A stretch of DNA of 64,000 nt from Nocardia alba NBRC 108234 (lineage in GTDB: Bacteria > Actinomycetota > Actinomycetes > Mycobacteriales > Mycobacteriaceae): the NCBI RefSeq assembly GCF_001612665.1, contig NZ_BDAX01000002.1, positions 248,001-312,000 of the forward strand, read 5' to 3'. How positions within the stretch are numbered: position 1 is the stretch's first letter; each line of letters opens with the position of its first letter. Shown piece after piece: positions 59,991-64,000 of this stretch. Below the pieces are notes generated by a model. It did not search any database and had not been told where the DNA came from. It worked only from the letters and a program-made list of their open reading frames with translations. The translations under genes were made by a program, and so were the position numbers.

Positions 59991-60668
59991 TCAGCGCCGC
60001 TCCGTCGCTTCGAGCCTCGAACGGGCGATACCCGCCGCACTTTCGCCCACGGCGAGCCACAGTGAAGCGATGTCCTCGACGAGGCTGCAGCGGTCGATGG
60101 GTACGGCCCCCTCCGCCCAGGACAGGATCGCCTGCGCGGTTCCGCCGATGACGAAGGCCGGAGCGCTCGCGGCGAGCGAGTCGTTTTCCAGCTCGACCCC
60201 GTGCACGCTGCGGGCGTGGCCGATGAGAATCGCGGTGAGACCCTGCATCGCCTCCGCTCGCCGGGCTTGGGCAGCGGGGCTGTCGGCCACACCACCGAGA
60301 AGAACCAGCGCCTTGCGTGGGTCGGTCCCCAACGCGCCGACTACCGCATCGACCGCGGCGCGCGCTTGATCGGCGAGGGGCAGCTCGATCGAGGCCACGT
60401 AGGCGGCGACCGCGGCGTGACCCACTTCCACCGCAACCTCGTCGATCACCGCGCTCGCCACCGTGTCGAGATCGACGAAGCTCTCGTAGAAATACCGCTT
60501 GTTGAGCTGGGCCTCGGCACAGAGCCCCGCGACGGTCGCGGACCGCCACCGATTCTCGGCCATCGCGGTGAGGGCCACATCGATCAACCGGGAGCGCCGC
60601 CGCCGAACGCGTTCCGGTGCGGACTCTCCCCCGTAGCTGCGTTTACCGGCTGAGGACACGCGCAGCAT
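59991..60668 (-). CDS. TetR-family regulator
   Basis: 225 residues. The DNA-binding domain is RRRRSRLIDVALTAMAENRWRSATVAGLCAEAQLNKRYFYESFVDLDTVASAVIDE, with the recognition helix KRYFYESF. A TetR-type C-terminal domain follows. It is divergent from the unknown-protein/SDR pair, with a GGTAC-N6-GTACC dyad in between, so it probably represses that pair. The similarity to the TetR protein at 36611-37261 is evident in this helix. Confidence 0.88.
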   Translation of the reverse strand: MLRVSSAGKRSYGGESAPERVRRRRSRLIDVALTAMAENRWRSATVAGLCAEAQLNKRYFYESFVDLDTVASAVIDEVAVEVGHAAVAAYVASIELPLADQARAAVDAVVGALGTDPRKALVLLGGVADSPAAQARRAEAMQGLTAILIGHARSVHGVELENDSLAASAPAFVIGGTAQAILSWAEGAVPIDRCSLVEDIASLWLAVGESAAGIARSRLEATERR

Positions 60669-60746
60669 TCTCCCACCTCCGCGATAGCCGATTCACCGTT
60701 GACATCCGTCGAGCAATTCTGGCACAGTTTCGTACCAGTTGATTTA

Positions 60747-60764
60747 GGTACCACTACGTACCAG
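60747..60764. promoter_or_regulatory. candidate TetR operator
   Basis: GGTACCACTACGTACC is a GGTAC-N6-GTACC dyad (60747-60762). CGTACCAG occurs at 60731-60738 and again at 60757-60764. Both lie within 50 bp of the start of the unknown-protein gene. Confidence 0.5.
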
Positions 60765-60779
60765 ATTGGAAGTCATGCG

Positions 60780-61457
60780 ATGACCGCAGACCTGAAGGAC
60801 GTCGACCCGCCGACGGAGCACTTGCCGAACGCCGCCGTGATGCTCGATGAGCTCCGTGCGCTCGCCGAGCACAGCCCGACACGGGCGCGGACGGAGACAT
60901 GGTCCTACCTGCGCGCACTGGGCAGCCGCGACGACCGCGACGCCCTCTCACAGCTCTTCGGCGCGGGCGTGGAACCCCGCGATCTGGACGGCAAGCTCGA
61001 AGGCCGGATCGTCGGGAAACTGTTCGGCATTCCCGAAGCACTGCTCGCCAACCAGCTCATGAAGATCGACCCGACGTGGCGCGGTAAATCCTTCGACCTG
61101 GCGGCAGGCACGGGCTTGAATCGCCTGTCCCCGATCGCGCTGCTGGCGATGCCCCTGGTCACCTTCGGCTACCTCGGACTGCGGATGGTCCGCGGCGAAG
61201 CGGAAGGGTTTCATTTCCACCATCGCGTCGACCAGGGTCTCATCGAACCGCGAGTCACCGTGCGCGCCTTGGACTATGGCGTGCCACAGCACAAGAACCC
61301 CGGCGTTCGCACCTTCCCGATCCGCAAGACGCGCGACGAGATCGTGGAGCTCACGCCCGGCGTGTACCTCGGCCGCGCACTGTTGTTCACCGGGGCCGAG
61401 AAGATCCGTCTCATCGCCTACTTCGCCCTGCGCCACCCCGTGGGCAGCCCGCTGTGA
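60780..61457 (+). CDS. conserved hypothetical protein
   Basis: 225 residues from ATG 60780. An upstream in-frame ATG (60699) would run through the operator region and is not used. The sequence has a helical N-terminus (PNAAVMLDELRALAEHSPTRARTETWSYLRALGSRDDRDAL), a segment of mild hydrophobicity (LSPIALLAMPLVTFGYLGLRMV) and a beta-rich C-terminus (GVYLGRALLFTGAEKIRLIAYFAL). No family is recognised and no catalytic motif is obvious; one membrane-associated helix is possible. The stop overlaps the start of the SDR (GTGA), so the two are coupled and probably act in one reaction sequence. Confidence 0.65.
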   Translation: MTADLKDVDPPTEHLPNAAVMLDELRALAEHSPTRARTETWSYLRALGSRDDRDALSQLFGAGVEPRDLDGKLEGRIVGKLFGIPEALLANQLMKIDPTWRGKSFDLAAGTGLNRLSPIALLAMPLVTFGYLGLRMVRGEAEGFHFHHRVDQGLIEPRVTVRALDYGVPQHKNPGVRTFPIRKTRDEIVELTPGVYLGRALLFTGAEKIRLIAYFALRHPVGSPL

Positions 61458-62263
61458 TCGGGCTCGACGGCGCCAACGTCTGTGTGACCGGCGGCGCCCG
61501 GGGCATCGGACGCGCCACTGTCGCGGAATTGACCCGACGCGGAGCCACGGTCTGGATCGGTGATCGTGACCTCGTGGCCGCGCGGGAAACCGCCGAGGCC
61601 CTCGGCGCCCACGCGCACCACCTCGACGTCACCGACGAAGCCAGCTTCCAGGAATTCCTCGGCGCAGCATCGGAGCGAGCGCCGATCGATATGCTGGTCA
61701 ACAACGCGGGAATCCAGCTCATGGGCCGTTTCGTCGATCACGACCTCGCCGCGTTACAGCGCGAACTGGCGATCAACCTGGCAGCGGTGCTGACCGGAAC
61801 GCACCTCGTCCTGCCCGACATGATCCGGCGTGGACGAGGACACATCGTGAACGTGTCCTCGATGGCGGGCAAGGTCACCACCCCGGGTATCGCGACGTAC
61901 TGCGCGTCGAAATTCGGTGTGGTGGCCCTCTCCCGGGCCGTTCGAGCCGAACTCGCCGGCACCGGCGTCACGCTGACCACCGTGATGCCGGCCGCCACCC
62001 GAACAGACCTGACCGCCGGGGTATTGCTTCGCCTGCAACCCACCCTCGCACCCGAAACCGTCGCCGCGGCCATCGTCGACAGCGCGGGACACGGCCGAGG
62101 CGAAGTGACTGTTCCCCGATATTTGGCCCCGATCGGCCTACTCGAGGAGATCATCCCCGCCCAGATCATGTGGCATCTCAAACGATTCGTCGGTGGTGCC
62201 GATTACGGCGCTTTCGACCCGGTCGGACGACAGGCCTACCTCGAGCGGACCCGATCATCCTGA
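61454..62263 (+). CDS. short-chain dehydrogenase/reductase
   Basis: 269 residues, classical SDR: TGGARGIG coenzyme loop, VNNAGI, catalytic Ser in VNVSSMAG and Tyr-x3-Lys in YCASKFG. A basic, aromatic C-terminal tail (IPAQIMWHLKRFVGG) is typical of SDRs acting on lipid-like substrates in mycobacteria and relatives. It starts at GTG within the stop of the preceding gene. Regulation by the divergent TetR is expected. Confidence 0.9.
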   Translation: MIGLDGANVCVTGGARGIGRATVAELTRRGATVWIGDRDLVAARETAEALGAHAHHLDVTDEASFQEFLGAASERAPIDMLVNNAGIQLMGRFVDHDLAALQRELAINLAAVLTGTHLVLPDMIRRGRGHIVNVSSMAGKVTTPGIATYCASKFGVVALSRAVRAELAGTGVTLTTVMPAATRTDLTAGVLLRLQPTLAPETVAAAIVDSAGHGRGEVTVPRYLAPIGLLEEIIPAQIMWHLKRFVGGADYGAFDPVGRQAYLERTRSS

Positions 62264-62423
62264 GCGCGCGCCCGCTGGACCGCTCGCTCGGACCTCACGA
62301 ACGATAGTCGTGGCGACGGGCCGGGTTCGCCCGATCACGCGCCGCCTCCACCTATGATCGGTCAGTTCGCCCAGAGTTCGCTGATTGCCCATACGATGTC
62401 GAACGCCCATCGGAGGACACGCA

Positions 62424-63653
62424 ATGGCCACAGTACTGACAGGCGCGACTGTGTGGGACGGGTTGAGCGACACGCCGATCGGGCAGCGCGACATCCTCGT
62501 TGAGAAGGACCGGATCACCCTGGTCGCCGAGTCCGTCCCTGTCCCCGACGACGCCACCGTGATCGACCTGACCGGCCACACCGTCACACCGGGTTTCATG
62601 GACTGTCACACCCACGTCACCCTCACGCCGGCGTTGGTGCCCGCGATCGCGCAATCGGCCACGGCCACCGCGCTGGCGTCGATTCCCGTGTTGAAGACCA
62701 TGCTGCTCAACGGTTTCACCACTGTCCGCGATCTGATGACGGCCGACCTCGGATACAACGCGATCGATCTACGCGACGCCATCGCGGCCGGGCTGATCGC
62801 GGGCCCCCGGATGCTGGTGGCACCGCACCTGATTTCCGCGCGCGGTGCGCACGGCGACTACAGCGCCGTCCTGAACGACCAGTACCAAGGCGAGCACCGA
62901 CTGCTGGAGATGGCCTCCGCCGATGGCTGCGACGAGATCCGCAGGCGGGTGCGCACCGAGATCCGCGCGGGCGCCGACTGGATCAAATTCGGTGCCACCG
63001 GCGGGTTTTCGAGTCCCGCCGACGACCCGACCAAGACCACATACAGCCAGGAGGAAATGGACACCCTCGTCGCTACCGCCCGCGACCTCGGCCGCCATGT
63101 CACCCCGCACTGCTACGGCGACGAAGGGGTGCGGCGCTCGGTTCGCGCCGGGGTCCGCAGCATCGAACACGGCAACCTCGCCACCAGGGAAACCTTGCAG
63201 ATCATGGTCGACAAAGGCGTGTTCCTCGTGCCCACCCAGTTCGCCATAATCGATGACGCCCGCCACGTCGACGACGATGCCTACTGGGCCGTCAAACCGG
63301 CCTTCAAGCGGCGCAAGTTCCAGATCCACAGCAAGGCCCTGCTCGACAGCGCGGCCTTCGTCGCCGACAGCGATATCAAGATCGCGTTCGGCACCGACGC
63401 GGGCATGTTCCCGCATTCGGAGAACTGGCGAGAATTCCCCATGCTGGTCTCCACCGGGATCTCCCCCGCACGAGCCTTGAAATCCGCCACCAGCGTGGCC
63501 GCGGAGCTGCTCGAACTCGACGACCTCGGAGTCCTCGCCCCGGGCAAGATCGCGGACATCATCGCCATGCCGGGCGACCCGTTCACCGACATCGAGGTCA
63601 CCGGCAAGGTCGACTTCGTCATGAAGGAGGGCACGATCTATCGACGCCCGTGA
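62424..63653 (+). CDS. amidohydrolase-superfamily metal-dependent hydrolase
   Basis: 409 residues from ATG 62424, with CGGAGGA 6 bp upstream. Metal ligands of the superfamily are in place: His62 and His64 (DCHTHV), Lys188 (IKFGATGG; carboxylated Lys in binuclear members), His229 (TPHCYG), His249 (IEHGNL) and Asp325 (FGTDAG). The closest well-known group is the imidazolonepropionase-like and Xaa-Pro/Xaa-Arg dipeptidases. No signal peptide is seen, so it is probably cytoplasmic. The substrate could be a cyclic amide or a C-terminal dipeptide. It appears to be transcribed alone. Confidence 0.87.
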   Translation: MATVLTGATVWDGLSDTPIGQRDILVEKDRITLVAESVPVPDDATVIDLTGHTVTPGFMDCHTHVTLTPALVPAIAQSATATALASIPVLKTMLLNGFTTVRDLMTADLGYNAIDLRDAIAAGLIAGPRMLVAPHLISARGAHGDYSAVLNDQYQGEHRLLEMASADGCDEIRRRVRTEIRAGADWIKFGATGGFSSPADDPTKTTYSQEEMDTLVATARDLGRHVTPHCYGDEGVRRSVRAGVRSIEHGNLATRETLQIMVDKGVFLVPTQFAIIDDARHVDDDAYWAVKPAFKRRKFQIHSKALLDSAAFVADSDIKIAFGTDAGMFPHSENWREFPMLVSTGISPARALKSATSVAAELLELDDLGVLAPGKIADIIAMPGDPFTDIEVTGKVDFVMKEGTIYRRP

Positions 63654-63795
63654 GCACGGTGCGGTCACGTTGCCGCGACTATGCCTTCGACCCGGTCCTT
63701 CGCGTCGCCGAACAGCAGGCCCCGGTGCGGGTCAGGGTTACGCGGCGGTGCCGTCCGGCGTACGAATGTGCCCGACGCGCCGCCGCAGGCTTCAC

Positions 63796-63873
63796 CGACA
63801 ACCCAGGTTGTCGATGCTGCGCGCGGCTACAGCGGCCGCGCCACGCGCAAATAGTCGACAACTTTAGTTGTCA
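63796..63873. repeat. two GACAAC-N4-GTTGTC dyads near the right edge
   Basis: CGACAACCCAGGTTGTCG (63796-63813) and CGACAACTTTAGTTGTCA (63856-63873) share arms GACAAC/GTTGTC and spacing and lie 60 bp apart. The second covers the stop codon of the HTH gene that begins beyond the window. They could be binding sites or paired terminator hairpins. Confidence 0.5.
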
Positions 63874-64000
63874 CCATCGCTGTCCAGTGGCCACCGCTTG
63901 CGCGCCGCCTGCCGACTGATCCCGACTGATCGCCCCACGTCACCGTACGAGGCTCCGGCAGCGAGAGCTTGCCTGGCGCACTCGTCGACCCGCTCGACGG
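63864..64000 (-). CDS. HTH protein, C-terminal end only
   Basis: A short minus-strand frame runs in from the right edge and ends with TAA at 63864-63866. The last 44 residues read VERVDECARQALAAGASYGD VGRSVGISRQAARKRW and a short acidic tail. The AGASYGDVGRSVGISRQAA pattern is the helix-turn-helix found in small actinobacterial regulators and at the C-terminus of some sigma-like proteins. The rest lies outside the window. Confidence 0.6.
   Translation of the reverse strand, partial: VERVDECARQALAAGASYGDVGRSVGISRQAARKRWPLDSDGDN

Overview
The window is high-GC, densely coded DNA from a mycolate-type actinobacterium, most likely Nocardia or a close relative. The evidence is gene content: F420/LLM-type flavoenzymes, a fatty acyl-AMP ligase fused to type I PKS, a cysNC fusion, many TetR, IclR and MarR regulators, and frequent ATGA, GTGA and TTGA start/stop overlaps. 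No tRNA, rRNA, CRISPR array or complete insertion sequence was found. The taxonomic call is inference; no phylogenetic marker is present.

Left part (1-17.8 kb). A GMC oxidoreductase is cut by the window edge and is followed by an exported protein of unknown function. Next is a minus-strand nitrogen-scavenging operon: a GntR regulator, an AtzF-like allophanate hydrolase, an isochorismatase-fold cysteine hydrolase and an NCS2 permease, closed by a hairpin terminator. A Pro/Gln-rich membrane protein follows. Then comes an IclR regulator facing a tightly coupled plus-strand operon of cysD, cysNC, a DUF1214 protein, an SDR and a sulfotransferase: a self-contained sulfation cassette with its own PAPS supply. 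Small accessory genes follow (an ASCH-like protein, a secreted Gln/His-rich peptide, and a MarR/SGNH-hydrolase pair).

Middle (18-37 kb). This is a catabolic-looking island. It holds an MFS exporter preceded by an IS481-like HTH remnant, TetR plus an LLM flavoenzyme, a complete peptide/nickel-type ABC importer, and an operon of two SnoaL-like proteins, a MarR-like regulator, an LLM flavoenzyme, a Rieske oxygenase and its PDR-type reductase. An IclR gene faces pcaI-pcaJ-pcaC, the lower beta-ketoadipate steps. A P450/3Fe-4S ferredoxin pair faces a TetR gene.

Right part (37-64 kb). A single roughly 20-kb minus-strand operon runs FAAL-PKS1, PKS2, P450, type II thioesterase, Tat-exported GMC oxidoreductase and DHA2 exporter. 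From the domains it should activate a fatty acid as acyl-AMP, load it on an ACP, extend it with malonyl-type units, reduce a beta-keto group, and release the chain reductively as an aldehyde or alcohol. PKS2 carries a degenerate AT (the nucleophile Ser is Gly and the domain is about 80 residues shorter). The upstream region shared with a divergent SDR gene is AT-rich and holds a CRP-like dyad and a 27-bp imperfect direct repeat. The window ends with a PucR-type regulator, a TetR/unknown/SDR unit, an amidohydrolase and the 3' end of an HTH gene.
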